Origin: Bradyrhizobium sp. AZCC 1721
Lineage (GTDB): Bacteria; Pseudomonadota; Alphaproteobacteria; Rhizobiales; Xanthobacteraceae
Length of the DNA: 64,000 nucleotides
Direction: 5' to 3'
NCBI RefSeq assembly: GCF_036924715.1
Contig: NZ_JAZHSB010000001.1
Coordinates: 1,665,001 to 1,729,000, forward strand
The notes under the pieces are model-generated. The model ran no database searches. It had not been told where the DNA came from and worked only from the letters and a program-made list of their open reading frames with translations. Position numbers and translations under genes: made by a program. Each line of letters starts with the position of its first letter. Within the stretch, counting starts at the first letter, position 1. Below, in pieces: positions 34,801 through 43,930 of this stretch.

Positions 34801-36504
34801 TACGATCCACGCGAGCAGCAGGATGACGAGCACGATCAGGCCCGCCGACAGGCTCTTCCAGAACACCAGCGGGTCGCGCTCGTAGAGCGAGCGCCGTGAC
34901 GTGACGGCAGGTTTCGCCCACATCGCGCCGTTTTCGAGCTCATGCGAGAATTCGATGACGTCGCCGTAGCGTTGCGCACGATCGACGTTGAGCGCCTTGC
35001 CGACTACCGCGTCCAGCCAGGCCGGCAGATCAGGGCGATAGCGCGAGAGGTAGGTTGGCTTGCCGAAGCGAGGCCGCGAGAACGGTTCGATTTCGCCGTA
35101 GGGATAGGCCGCAGTGAACATCCGGTACACGGTGACGCCGAGCGCATAGAGATCGGAAAATTCGTCGCCGGGCCGCCCGCCGAACAACTCCGGCGCCATG
35201 TAGCTCGGCGTGCCCGGGATATCCTCGGCCGGGAAGTCCTCGAGCAACGGCACGCGCGCGACGCCAAGGTCGACCAGCCGCAACCCGCCGGCCTTCAACA
35301 GGATCACGTTGTCGGGCTTAATGTCGCGATGGATGATGCCGGCACGATGCAGGGTGGCAACCGCGCGCGCCAGCTTGGTCGCGATGCCGATGCCTTCGGC
35401 CAGCGAAAGCTGCGGCGAACGATTGAGGCGCTGCTCCAGCGTCTCGCCCTCGTAGAGCGGCATCACCGAATAGAGACGAGTCTGCCGTTCGGCAGGCAGT
35501 TCGATGATCTCTCCGATCCACAGGCTACGCACGCGGGCCGCGACCCATGCCTCGCGGACGAAGGCGAGGCGATAGGAACCCTCACTGGCAACGCGCGGAT
35601 GTGGAAACTTCAGCACGACCTCGCGGCCCTGCCGCTTGTCAATCGCCGTGAAGAGTCGGCTGTAGCGGCCGTCCGATAATATTTCGCCGAGCGTGAAATC
35701 ATCGATCACGTCGCCCGTCTCAGGCAAATCCAGGATTGGAAGCGTCGCGATCGAATGGGTGAGCTCGTCCCGGTCGGCGGGTGGCAGGTCGACGACATCG
35801 AGCACCAACGCGGTCATGTTGTCGGTGGAGCCGGCACCCAGCGCCGCGTCGACGAGTGCGCGAGCGGATTCTTCCGGCGAGGTGCGCTCGCTCAATAGTA
35901 GCTGCAGGCGGTGATCGGCGAGTACGCCGTGGACGCCGTCGCTGCAGATCATAAGCCTGTCGTGCTGCCGCAACCCGACGGTGGCGTAGTCGAAGCGGGC
36001 AAAATCCTCGAAGCCGATGGCGCGGTTGAGCAGGTGAGCGAGATCACCGCGTCCGGCGATGTGGTCGGTGGTCAGCTGCTCCAGCCGCCCCTCACTCAGG
36101 CGATAGGCGCGGGTATCGCCGATGTGAATGATGTGGCAAAGCCGCCGCGACAGGATGATCGACGAGAAGGCGCAACTCATGCCGCTGAGGCGAGGATCGG
36201 TGCGGCCTTGCGTATAGATCCAGCTATTGGCGGCTTCCAGCGAGCGCGACGCCCGGCGGCGTACGCCGAGCGTCTCGGGGAGAGAATAATAGGCGTCGAT
36301 GAAGCAACGAACCGCAAGCTCGGCGGCCTCGCGTCCGCCTTTGTATCCGCCGACACCGTCAGCGACGGCGGCGACGATGTCGCGGTTGCTTACCCCAGAT
36401 CGGCCGAGACAGGTCCCGACATAATCCTCATTGGCGGAGCGCTTGCCGGTCTCGCTGACGAAGCCGACACGAACCCCGAGATTCCGCTGCGAACCGATTG
36501 TCAC
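34792..36504 (-). CDS. Bifunctional PP2C phosphatase/Ser-Thr protein kinase of the nitrate locus
   Basis: This 570-aa protein fuses a PP2C phosphatase (residues 8-240: Asp49 in VADGVGGYKGG, GDTRAYRL, Asp189 in CSDGVHGVL, Asp228 in GSTDNM) to a Hanks-type kinase (about 265-525: Lys299 in VVLKF, catalytic HRDIKPDNV at 392-400, GTPSYMAPELFGG). The usual DFG is DLG (412-414). One membrane helix at 552-567 anchors the C-terminus. The start is GTG, 33 bp after narK. In Pseudomonas aeruginosa a related kinase (PA1782) sits in the same nitrate-assimilation cluster, so a conserved role in nitrate uptake or reduction is likely; the substrate is unknown. Confidence 0.92.
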   Translation of the reverse strand: MTIGSQRNLGVRVGFVSETGKRSANEDYVGTCLGRSGVSNRDIVAAVADGVGGYKGGREAAELAVRCFIDAYYSLPETLGVRRRASRSLEAANSWIYTQGRTDPRLSGMSCAFSSIILSRRLCHIIHIGDTRAYRLSEGRLEQLTTDHIAGRGDLAHLLNRAIGFEDFARFDYATVGLRQHDRLMICSDGVHGVLADHRLQLLLSERTSPEESARALVDAALGAGSTDNMTALVLDVVDLPPADRDELTHSIATLPILDLPETGDVIDDFTLGEILSDGRYSRLFTAIDKRQGREVVLKFPHPRVASEGSYRLAFVREAWVAARVRSLWIGEIIELPAERQTRLYSVMPLYEGETLEQRLNRSPQLSLAEGIGIATKLARAVATLHRAGIIHRDIKPDNVILLKAGGLRLVDLGVARVPLLEDFPAEDIPGTPSYMAPELFGGRPGDEFSDLYALGVTVYRMFTAAYPYGEIEPFSRPRFGKPTYLSRYRPDLPAWLDAVVGKALNVDRAQRYGDVIEFSHELENGAMWAKPAVTSRRSLYERDPLVFWKSLSAGLIVLVILLLAWIVKN

Positions 36505-36537
36505 CCGCGCGACCTGTCAATTTGGCAGCGCGCGCCG

Positions 36538-37798
36538 TCAGACCCGCGCTCCCGATGCGGCGCCCCATGTGGTGCGCCAGCGCACCTTGACCATGGCAAG
36601 TCCGAGGAAACCAAGCAACGCCAGCAGGCCGAAAAACAGGAAGCCCGCGCCGAAGCCGCCGGTCATGCCCTTGGCGACGCCGAGGGCCTTGGCAAGAAAG
36701 AAGCCGCCGATGCCTCCGGCGCAACCCACCATGCCGGTCATCAGGCCGATCTCCTGGCGGAAGCGGAGCGGAATGAGCTGAAACACGGCGCCATTGCCCA
36801 TGCCGAGCGCGAGGACTCCGATCGAGAACAGCAGCACCGACATCCAGGCGATCCGCGGCATCTCAGTGAGCGCCCAACCCGCAGCCGCTGGCGCGGCCGG
36901 CCCCTCCGGCATGAAGGCGATGACGAGATACGCCGCCACCACGACGCCAAAGAACATCGACAGTGAGCGGATGCCGCCGATGCGGTCGGCGATCAGGCCG
37001 CCGACGGGGCGGAAACCCGAACCGAAAGCGACGATCAAGGAAACCAGCAGGCCCGCCGCGACGCCTGATACGTGATATTGCACCGTGAAATACAGTGGCA
37101 ACGCATTGGCCAGTCCGACGAAGCCGCCGAAGGTGATGAAGTAGAAGAACATGAACCAGCGGCTGTCGGGGTCGCGCAGCAGCGTACCATAGGCCTTCAG
37201 CGAAATCGGTTTGCGCTCTCCGGGCGCGTCCTTGGCGGCATAGGCGTAGTAGGCGAGGATCAGCACCATCGGAACGAGCAGCACGCCGAACACGGCTTGC
37301 CAGCCCCAAAGCTCGGCAATCGTCGGCGCGAACATCGTGTCGAGCACGACACCCATGTTCCCGGCGCCGGCGATCCCCATCACCACGCCCTGATATTGCG
37401 GCGGATACCAGCGGCTCGCCTGCGGCAGTGCCACTGCGAAGGAAGCGCCGCCGATGCCGAGCGCGAGACCGAAGATTTCGACCGACACGCTTGCTCGGGA
37501 GCCCGAAATAGCAAACCCAGGACGTCGCGGCGATGACGACGAGTTGCGCGACTATTCCGGTCCGTTTGGCGCCGAACAGATCGGCGAGTATGCCCATCGG
37601 CACGCGCAGCAAAGCGCCGGCCAGAACCGGGATGGCGACGAGCGTGAACTTCTCGTCGACGGCCAGGTTCATGTCATGCACGATGTAGACGATCAACGGA
37701 CCGAGCGCGACCCAAGCCATGAAGCTTATGTCGAAATAGAGAAAGGCGGCGAGTAGCGTGGGCCAGTGGCCGGCCTTCTTGAATTCAGCAAACTTCAT
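36538..37798 (-). pseudogene. narK: Nitrate/nitrite MFS transporter split by a frameshift
   Basis: The first frame starts MKFAEFKKAGHWPTLLAAFL and shows NarK/NasA-type helices 1-3 (PMGILADLFGAKRTG) up to CYFGLPSK near 37500. The other frame continues VEIFGLALGIGGASFAVALP through the NarK signature GNMGVVLDTMFAP to 36538. The span is 1 nt over a multiple of three, consistent with a one-base insertion or two-base deletion at about 37490-37500. Without the shift it would be a normal MFS nitrate importer of about 420 aa. It heads an operon with the kinase and has a sigma-54 promoter. Sequencing error cannot be excluded. Confidence 0.85.
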
Positions 37799-37920
37799 CG
37801 AGCAGCCTCGAACAGCGGCCTGTGATACCGCGCGGGCCGCGCGGTGATCTCGGCACAAAGAGACGGAATTTGGGAAGCGAGTCGGCTCGTCGTTGAGACG
37901 CACTCTAGGTCTCAGCGTCA

Positions 37921-37936
37921 GCAAATCACGTGCCAG
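37921..37936 (-). promoter_or_regulatory. Sigma-54 promoter of narK-kinase unit
   Basis: On the minus strand the sequence reads CTGGCACGTGATTTGC, a perfect match to the -24/-12 consensus TGGCAC-N5-TTGC with GG and GC 10 bp apart. Transcription would begin near 37909, leaving a leader of about 110 nt before the narK ATG. Confidence 0.8.
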
Positions 37937-38215
37937 ACAAAGAAGCGCGCCACTTAGCGTGTATTTGCAGTACCTTGCCGGGTGCGCCCAAACTGCCGCG
38001 AATGCGGCCGCTGCTCCGTTTGTTGGCAAAACCAGCCGCCCGAACGTGCAGTGTGGTGTTTTATTATGCTGTGCGAAGTATTAACGGAAAAGCTCTCCTG
38101 AAAGCCGCCAGTCCGGTGCCGTGCTATTTCCACGGGCACATTGCCATCGAGTCACGGTGAAGTATTCGCGTTGTGCACAATGGATAGCCCTTGCGGGTGA
38201 TTTTTTGGGCATCCA

Positions 38216-38231
38216 TGCACGCGAAGGTGCA
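38216..38231. promoter_or_regulatory. NtrC-like enhancer dyad
   Basis: TGCACGCGAAGGTGCA has the TGCAC/GTGCA halves of NtrC sites, with 6 bp instead of the usual 7 between them. It lies about 95 bp upstream of the predicted nirB transcription start, the classic enhancer distance. A 10-bp palindrome TTGTGCACAA is at 38171-38180. Confidence 0.5.
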
Positions 38232-38292
38232 GCCAGTTCCCGATTTATCGGCTGAAGCGCTGTGTTGCGCCCGAAGAATTACGGGTTCGGCG

Positions 38293-38308
38293 TTGGCACG
38301 TCTCTTGA
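38293..38308 (+). promoter_or_regulatory. Sigma-54 promoter of nirB-nirD-nasA
   Basis: TTGGCACGTCTCTTGA matches the -24/-12 consensus except that the -12 GC is GA. Transcription would start near 38319, giving a leader of about 130 nt before nirB. Confidence 0.65.
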
Positions 38309-38323
38309 ATATGCAAGATATCG

Positions 38324-38360
38324 ATCGTCATAGTCGACGATACTCTGCCCGCCGATGGGC
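38324..38360 (+). promoter_or_regulatory. Possible ANTAR-type (NasT) leader hairpins
   Basis: ATCGTC and GACGAT form a 6-bp stem around the hexaloop ATAGTC (A at loop position 1, G at 4, as in known ANTAR targets). After 5 nt, GCCC and GGGC close a second hexaloop, GCCGAT, which keeps G4 but not A1. They sit at the beginning of the predicted nirB leader. No clear downstream terminator is visible, so this is tentative. Confidence 0.35.
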
Positions 38361-38450
38361 GCTCCTCAATCATCAACAATTCTCGCCAATCGACGATGCA
38401 GAGTTGCGTCGCCGAGCGGGGCCATCGGAACCTGAATTAGAAGGCAGAGC

Positions 38451-40910
38451 ATGCTCGACAAAGTAAACAAGCCGAAGTTGGTGGTGATCGGCAACGGCAT
38501 GGCCGGCATCCGCACGGTGGAATTGCTGCTGGACCGTGCGCCCCATCTCTATGACATCACCGTGTTCGGCTCCGAGCCATACGGCAACTACAACCGAATT
38601 CTGCTGTCGCCCGTGCTTGCCGGCGAGAAGACCGTCGACGACATCATGCTCAACACGGAGCAGTGGTACGAGGACAACGGGATCACGCTGCGCAAGGGCG
38701 AAATGATCGAGATGATCGATCGGCGTACCTGCGAAGTCGTGACGAGAGAGGGCGCGCGCGTACCCTATGATCGCCTGCTGATCGCCACCGGCTCGAACCC
38801 GATCATGTTGCCGCTTCCGGGCAAGGATCTCCGGGGCGTCATCGGCTTTCGCGATATCCAGGACGTCGAGCACATGGTCCAGGCCTCGACGAGCTTCAAG
38901 AACGCCGTCGTGATCGGCGGCGGTCTGCTCGGCCTCGAGGCGGCCAACGGCCTGATGAAGCGCGGCATGAACGTCACCGTCGTGCATCTGCTCGACACGC
39001 TGATGGAGCGCCAGCTCGATCAGGTCGCGGGCGGATTGCTGCGCAAGTCGCTGGAAGAGCGCGGCATGGTGTTCAAGATGCCGGCGCAAACGGAGGCGAT
39101 TCTCGGCGAGGATCGCGTAACCGGTGTGCGCTTCGCCGACGGCGAAGAGATCCCTGCTGATCTGGTCGTGATGGCGGTCGGCATCCGCCCGAATGTCGAG
39201 CTGGCGCGCAAGGCGGGCCTCTATTGCGAGCGCGGCATCGTGGTCTCCGACACCATGCAGACCTACGACGGCCGAATCTACGCCGTCGGCGAATGCGTGC
39301 AGCACCGGCGCCAGACCTACGGGCTCGTGGCTCCCTTGTTCGACCAAGCCAAGGTCTGCGCCAACCACCTCGCCATGAAGGGATTCGCCACCTATGACGG
39401 GTCGGTGGTTTCGACCAAGCTGAAGGTGACCGGGATCGACCTGTTCTCCGCCGGCGACTTCGCGCCGGGTGCGGACAAGGAAGAGATCGTCATGCAGGAC
39501 GCCTCCCGCGGCGTCTACAAGCGCATCATCCTGCGCGACAAGAAGATCGTCGGCGCCGTGCTCTATGGCGATACCATCGACGGCCCGTGGTACTTCCAGC
39601 ATCTGCGCGACGGCACTGACGTTTCGCAGATGCGCGAGCGGCTGGTGTTCGGCGCCGCCAATCTCGGCGACGGTGGCCATAGCGGCAAGAACTCGGTCGC
39701 CGCCATGAGCGATGATACGGAAATCTGCGGATGCAACGGCGTCTGCAAGGGAACGATCGTCAAGGCAATCAGCGAAAAGAAACTCTTCACGATCGACGAC
39801 GTGCGTGCCCACACCAAGGCGTCGTCGTCGTGCGGCTCCTGTACCGGCCTGGTCGAGCAGGTTCTCGCTTTCACGCTCGGCGGCGACTATTCGGCGGCGC
39901 CGAAGGTCAAGCCGATGTGCGCGTGCACCGATCACAGCCACGATGACGCGCGCCGCGTCATCGTCGAGAATGGATTGAAGACCATCCCCGATGTCATGAA
40001 GTTCATGGACTGGAAGACGCCGAACGGGTGCCACTCCTGCCGGCCTGCCCTGAACTATTATCTGCTCGCCACCTGGCCCGGCGAGTATCGCGACGATCAG
40101 CAGTCGCGCTACATCAACGAGCGCGTTCACGCCAATATCCAGAAGGACGGAACGTACTCTGTCGTGCCGCGGATGTGGGGCGGCGTCACGACGCCGGATG
40201 AATTGCGCGCCATCGCCGACGTCGCGGACAAGTTCAAGATTCCGACCGTCAAGGTGACCGGCGGACAGCGCATCGATCTTCTGGGCGTGAAGAAGGAGGA
40301 CCTGCCCGCCGTCTGGGCCGATCTTAACAATGCAGGCATGGTGTCGGGTCATGCCTATGCCAAGGGATTGCGCACGGTGAAGACCTGTGTCGGATCGGAA
40401 TGGTGCCGTTTCGGCACGCAGGATTCGACCGGCCTCGGTATCAAGCTCGAGAAGTTCATGTGGGGCTCGTGGACGCCGGCCAAGGTGAAACTCGCGGTCT
40501 CCGGTTGTCCGCGCAACTGCGCGGAAGCGACTTGCAAGGACGTCGGCGTCGTCTGCGTCGATTCCGGATTCGAGATCCATTTCGCAGGCGCTGCCGGTCT
40601 TCACATCAAGGGAACCGAATTCCTGGCCAAGGCAGCGACGGAGGAGGAGACGCTCGAAATCATTGCTGCGCTGACTCAGCTTTATCGCGAACAGGGCTGG
40701 TATCTGGAGCGCATGTACAAGTGGTGCGATCGGGTCGGCCTCGATGCGATCCGCAAGCAGGTGGTCGACGATGTCGCCAACCGCAAGGCGCTGTTCAGCC
40801 GCTTCGCCCATTCGCAGCAATTCTCGCAGAGCGATCCCTGGGCGGCGCGCGCCCAGCGCGGCGTCGACCGTAACGAATTCACCCCGCTGGCGGAGCTCGA
40901 ACTCGCATGA
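38451..40910 (+). CDS. nirB: Assimilatory nitrite reductase [NAD(P)H] large subunit
   Basis: This 819-aa protein reduces nitrite to ammonium in the cytoplasm. In order: FAD domain (VVIGNGMAGIRTVELLLDRA), NAD domain (AVVIGGGLLGLEAANGLMKR), a BFD-type [2Fe-2S] site (CGCNGVCKG and CGSCTGLVEQVL) and the sulfite/nitrite reductase half with siroheme/4Fe-4S cysteines in TCVGSEWCRFG and SGCPRNCAEATCKD. Length and order are normal. It is first of three overlapping or closely spaced genes (nirB-nirD-nasA) behind a sigma-54-type promoter. The long open frame on the opposite strand is a shadow. Confidence 0.97.
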   Translation: MLDKVNKPKLVVIGNGMAGIRTVELLLDRAPHLYDITVFGSEPYGNYNRILLSPVLAGEKTVDDIMLNTEQWYEDNGITLRKGEMIEMIDRRTCEVVTREGARVPYDRLLIATGSNPIMLPLPGKDLRGVIGFRDIQDVEHMVQASTSFKNAVVIGGGLLGLEAANGLMKRGMNVTVVHLLDTLMERQLDQVAGGLLRKSLEERGMVFKMPAQTEAILGEDRVTGVRFADGEEIPADLVVMAVGIRPNVELARKAGLYCERGIVVSDTMQTYDGRIYAVGECVQHRRQTYGLVAPLFDQAKVCANHLAMKGFATYDGSVVSTKLKVTGIDLFSAGDFAPGADKEEIVMQDASRGVYKRIILRDKKIVGAVLYGDTIDGPWYFQHLRDGTDVSQMRERLVFGAANLGDGGHSGKNSVAAMSDDTEICGCNGVCKGTIVKAISEKKLFTIDDVRAHTKASSSCGSCTGLVEQVLAFTLGGDYSAAPKVKPMCACTDHSHDDARRVIVENGLKTIPDVMKFMDWKTPNGCHSCRPALNYYLLATWPGEYRDDQQSRYINERVHANIQKDGTYSVVPRMWGGVTTPDELRAIADVADKFKIPTVKVTGGQRIDLLGVKKEDLPAVWADLNNAGMVSGHAYAKGLRTVKTCVGSEWCRFGTQDSTGLGIKLEKFMWGSWTPAKVKLAVSGCPRNCAEATCKDVGVVCVDSGFEIHFAGAAGLHIKGTEFLAKAATEEETLEIIAALTQLYREQGWYLERMYKWCDRVGLDAIRKQVVDDVANRKALFSRFAHSQQFSQSDPWAARAQRGVDRNEFTPLAELELA

Positions 40911-41242
40911 CCAAATGGATCGAAATCGGGGCGTTGAACGACATTCCCGTTCTCGGCTCGCGCGTGGTGAGGACGGCCTCGGGAGACATTGCGGTATTCC
41001 GGACCAGCGAGGACGAGGTGTTCGCGCTCGACGACCGCTGTCCGCACAAGGGCGGACCGTTGTCGCAAGGCATCGTCCACAACAAGCGCGTCACCTGTCC
41101 GCTGCACAATTTCGTCATCGAGCTCAGAAGCGGCATGGCGGTCGCGCCCGACGAGGGATGCACGCGCGCGCATCCGACCAAGGTGGAGAACGGCATGGTC
41201 TGGCTTAGCGTCCAAACGGCAGCGGTTGTGCCCGCCGAGTGA
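40907..41242 (+). CDS. nirD: Nitrite reductase small subunit (Rieske-type)
   Basis: This 111-aa protein carries a Rieske [2Fe-2S] site, CPHKGGPLSQG and CPLHNFVIEL, so both Cys-x-His and Cys-x-x-His pairs are present. It partners NirB as electron-transfer or stabilising subunit. Its ATG overlaps the nirB stop by 4 nt, giving translational coupling, and the nitrate reductase gene follows 12 bp later. Confidence 0.95.
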   Translation: MTKWIEIGALNDIPVLGSRVVRTASGDIAVFRTSEDEVFALDDRCPHKGGPLSQGIVHNKRVTCPLHNFVIELRSGMAVAPDEGCTRAHPTKVENGMVWLSVQTAAVVPAE

Positions 41243-41254
41243 GGGTGATCGCCC

Positions 41255-43912
41255 GTGGCAGTGAAGACAACCTGTCCGTATTGCGGGGTCGGCTGCGGCG
41301 TTGTCGCTGACAGAGGTCCCGCTGGCGCCGTGACCGTCCGGGGCGATCCGCTTCATCCCGCCAATTTCGGGCGGCTGTGCGCGAAAGGCTCGGCTCTCGC
41401 CGAGACCATCGGCCTCGAGGGGCGGCTGCTCGCCCCTGTGGTCAACGGGGAGGAGACGAACTGGGATACGGCGCTCGATCATGTCGCGGAGGGTTTTGAC
41501 AGAATCATCCGCGAGCATGGACCGGATTCGGTCGCGTTCTATGTCTCCGGCCAGATTCTCACCGAGGACTATTACGTCATCAACAAGCTCGCCAAGGGCT
41601 TCATCGGCACTGCGAACATCGACACCAACTCGCGGCTGTGCATGGCCTCGAGCGTGGCGGGCCACAAGCGTGCGTTCGGCAGCGACACCGTTCCGGGTTG
41701 CTATGAGGATCTCGAGACCGCCGATCTCCTGGTCCTCGTCGGCTCCAATGCCGCCTGGTGCCATCCGATCCTCTACCAGCGCATGGTGGCGGCCAAGGCC
41801 AGCAACCCCGCGTGCCGCATCGTCGTGATCGACCCGCGGCGGACCGCGACATGTGACGGCGCCGATCTGCACCTGCCGCTTCGCTCGGGCAGTGACTCCG
41901 TGCTGTTCAACGGGTTGCTCGCGCATCTTGCATCGCGCAATGCCATCGATCGCGCGTTCGTGGATGGCTTCACCACTGGCGCCGAAGCCGCGCTGCGGCA
42001 GGTCGCCGGCCAGACGGTCGCACAGACGGCCGACATCTGTGGGCTGGGCGAGGGCGCAGTGGCGTTGTTCTTCGACTGGTTTGCCAAAACCGAGCGGGTC
42101 GTCACGCTCTATTCGCAGGGTATCAACCAGTCGAGTAGCGGCGTCGACAAGGTCAACTCGATCATCAATTGTCATTTGTTGACCGGCCGCATCGGGCGGC
42201 CCGGTATGGGGCCGTTCTCGCTGACTGGACAACCCAACGCCATGGGCGGCCGGGAAGTCGGCGGGCTGGCCAACCAGCTCGCCGCCCATATGGAGATCGA
42301 GAACCCGCAGCACCGCGACATCGTTCAACGCTTCTGGCAATCGCCTGTGATCGCGGACAAGCAGGGCCTCAAGGCCATCGACATGTTCGACGCGGTTGCC
42401 GATCGGCGCATCAAGGCGGTCTGGATCATGTCCACCAATCCGCTGGTCAGCCTGCCCGATGCGGATCGCGTGCGCCGCGCGCTCGAGGCATGCGAACTCG
42501 TCGTCGTGTCCGATTGCATGCGGCATACCGACACCACGCGTCACGCTCACGTATTGCTGCCGGCGCTCACCTGGGGCGAAAAGGACGGCACCGTCACCAA
42601 CTCCGAACGCCGCATTTCCCGGCAGCGACCGTTCTTGCCGGCGCCCGGCGCTGCAAGAGCCGATTGGCAGACCGTCTGCGACGTCGCCCGGCGCATGGGC
42701 TTTTCGGGGTTCGACTATCCGAGCGCTGCGGCGATCTTCCGCGAGCACGCCGGGCTTTCGAGTTTCGAGAATAACGGGACGCGCGATTTCGATCTGTCCG
42801 CCCTGAACACGCTCGACGACCGCGCTTACGATGCGCTTACTCCGATCCAATGGCCTGTGACGCGCGAATATCCGACCGGCACGCCGCGGATGTTCGAAAC
42901 GCGCGAATTCTTTACTGCCGACCGCAAAGCCCGTTTCGTGCCGGTGACGCCGCGTGCTGCCGTGAACGCGACCAGCCGCGACTATCCGCTGGTGCTCAAT
43001 ACCGGGCGGGTCCGCGATCAATGGCACACCATGACGCGGACCGGGAAATCGCCGCGGCTGCTGGCGCACATCTTCGAGCCCTGTGCGGAATTCCACCCCG
43101 ACGACGCACGCGCAGCCGGCGTGGAGAATGGCGGGCTTGCGCGGCTGACCAGCCCGTGGGGCGAGATGGTGGCGCGCGTCGTCGTTACCGCCGAGCAGCG
43201 GCGCGGCTGCGTGTTCGTGCCGATGCACTGGAATGGTGAGTATGCCGGCGACGGCCGGGTCAACGCGCTGGTCAATCCGGCGACCGATCCGATCTCCGGA
43301 CAGCCGGAGTCCAAACACACGCCGGTCAAGGCGGCGGCTTACTTGCCGAAATGGCATGCTTTCATCCTCAGCCGCCGGGAGATCGAGCATCCCGAAGCGG
43401 GTTACTGGGTCGGCGGCCTTTCAGGGACGTGCTGGCGGATGGAGCTCGCTGGCGACGAGCGGCCGCCGAGCTGGCGCGATTGGGCGCGGGCGCAACTCCG
43501 CGTCGGGCACGACATCGAGTGGATCGCCTATCGCGATCCGAAGGTTGGCCGCTTCCGCTACGCCGCTGTTCGCGACGGCCGGCTGGAGGGTTGCGTGTTC
43601 ATCGCACCCGATCACAGGCTGGTTTCGCGGTCGTGGCTCTCCGGCCTGTTCGCGGAACAGGAGTTGTCACCGAGTGCGCGGATGTCGTTGCTGACGGGAC
43701 AGCCGCTCGATGCCGCTCAAGACGTCGGACCCATCGTCTGCTCGTGCTTCGGCGTGGGGCAGCATCAGATATCCGCCGAAATCCAGAAAGGTGCGGCCAG
43801 CGTCGACGACGTTGGCCGGCGCCTGAAGGCCGGCACCAATTGCGGCGCCTGCAAGCCGGAGATCGGGAAGCTTTTGCGCGGCGCGGCCGTGCGCGACCCG
43901 CATCCGGCATGA
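41255..43912 (+). CDS. nasA: Assimilatory nitrate reductase catalytic subunit
   Basis: This 885-aa molybdopterin enzyme reduces nitrate to nitrite. The N-terminal CPYCGVGCGVVAD with a fourth Cys in GRLCAKGSAL binds a 4Fe-4S cluster; middle motifs (TNSRLCMASSVAG, GQPNAMGGREVGG) bind bis-MGD; the C-terminal 60 residues (VCSCFGVGQHQISAEIQKGA, NCGACKPEIGKLL) add a BFD-type [2Fe-2S] domain for electron entry. The start is GTG. It closes the nirB-nirD-nasA operon. Bradyrhizobium papers often call this gene nasC, so the symbol follows the nitrate-reductase sense of nasA. Confidence 0.93.
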   Translation: MAVKTTCPYCGVGCGVVADRGPAGAVTVRGDPLHPANFGRLCAKGSALAETIGLEGRLLAPVVNGEETNWDTALDHVAEGFDRIIREHGPDSVAFYVSGQILTEDYYVINKLAKGFIGTANIDTNSRLCMASSVAGHKRAFGSDTVPGCYEDLETADLLVLVGSNAAWCHPILYQRMVAAKASNPACRIVVIDPRRTATCDGADLHLPLRSGSDSVLFNGLLAHLASRNAIDRAFVDGFTTGAEAALRQVAGQTVAQTADICGLGEGAVALFFDWFAKTERVVTLYSQGINQSSSGVDKVNSIINCHLLTGRIGRPGMGPFSLTGQPNAMGGREVGGLANQLAAHMEIENPQHRDIVQRFWQSPVIADKQGLKAIDMFDAVADRRIKAVWIMSTNPLVSLPDADRVRRALEACELVVVSDCMRHTDTTRHAHVLLPALTWGEKDGTVTNSERRISRQRPFLPAPGAARADWQTVCDVARRMGFSGFDYPSAAAIFREHAGLSSFENNGTRDFDLSALNTLDDRAYDALTPIQWPVTREYPTGTPRMFETREFFTADRKARFVPVTPRAAVNATSRDYPLVLNTGRVRDQWHTMTRTGKSPRLLAHIFEPCAEFHPDDARAAGVENGGLARLTSPWGEMVARVVVTAEQRRGCVFVPMHWNGEYAGDGRVNALVNPATDPISGQPESKHTPVKAAAYLPKWHAFILSRREIEHPEAGYWVGGLSGTCWRMELAGDERPPSWRDWARAQLRVGHDIEWIAYRDPKVGRFRYAAVRDGRLEGCVFIAPDHRLVSRSWLSGLFAEQELSPSARMSLLTGQPLDAAQDVGPIVCSCFGVGQHQISAEIQKGAASVDDVGRRLKAGTNCGACKPEIGKLLRGAAVRDPHPA

Positions 43913-43930
43913 AACCGGCCGCACCCGCCG

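Noticed and set aside
37976..38060. A second NtrC site (TGCAGTGTGGTG) for narK
   Set aside because: Half-site spacing is 4 bp and only one half is good, so I did not list it as a site.
38373..40820. 815-codon open frame opposite nirB
   Set aside because: It mirrors the codon bias of nirB; the product is a His/Arg/Asp-rich string with no motif, while the plus strand gives a complete nitrite reductase.
40682..43390. 902-codon open frame opposite nasA
   Set aside because: Same reason: a high-GC antisense shadow of a well-supported molybdoenzyme gene.
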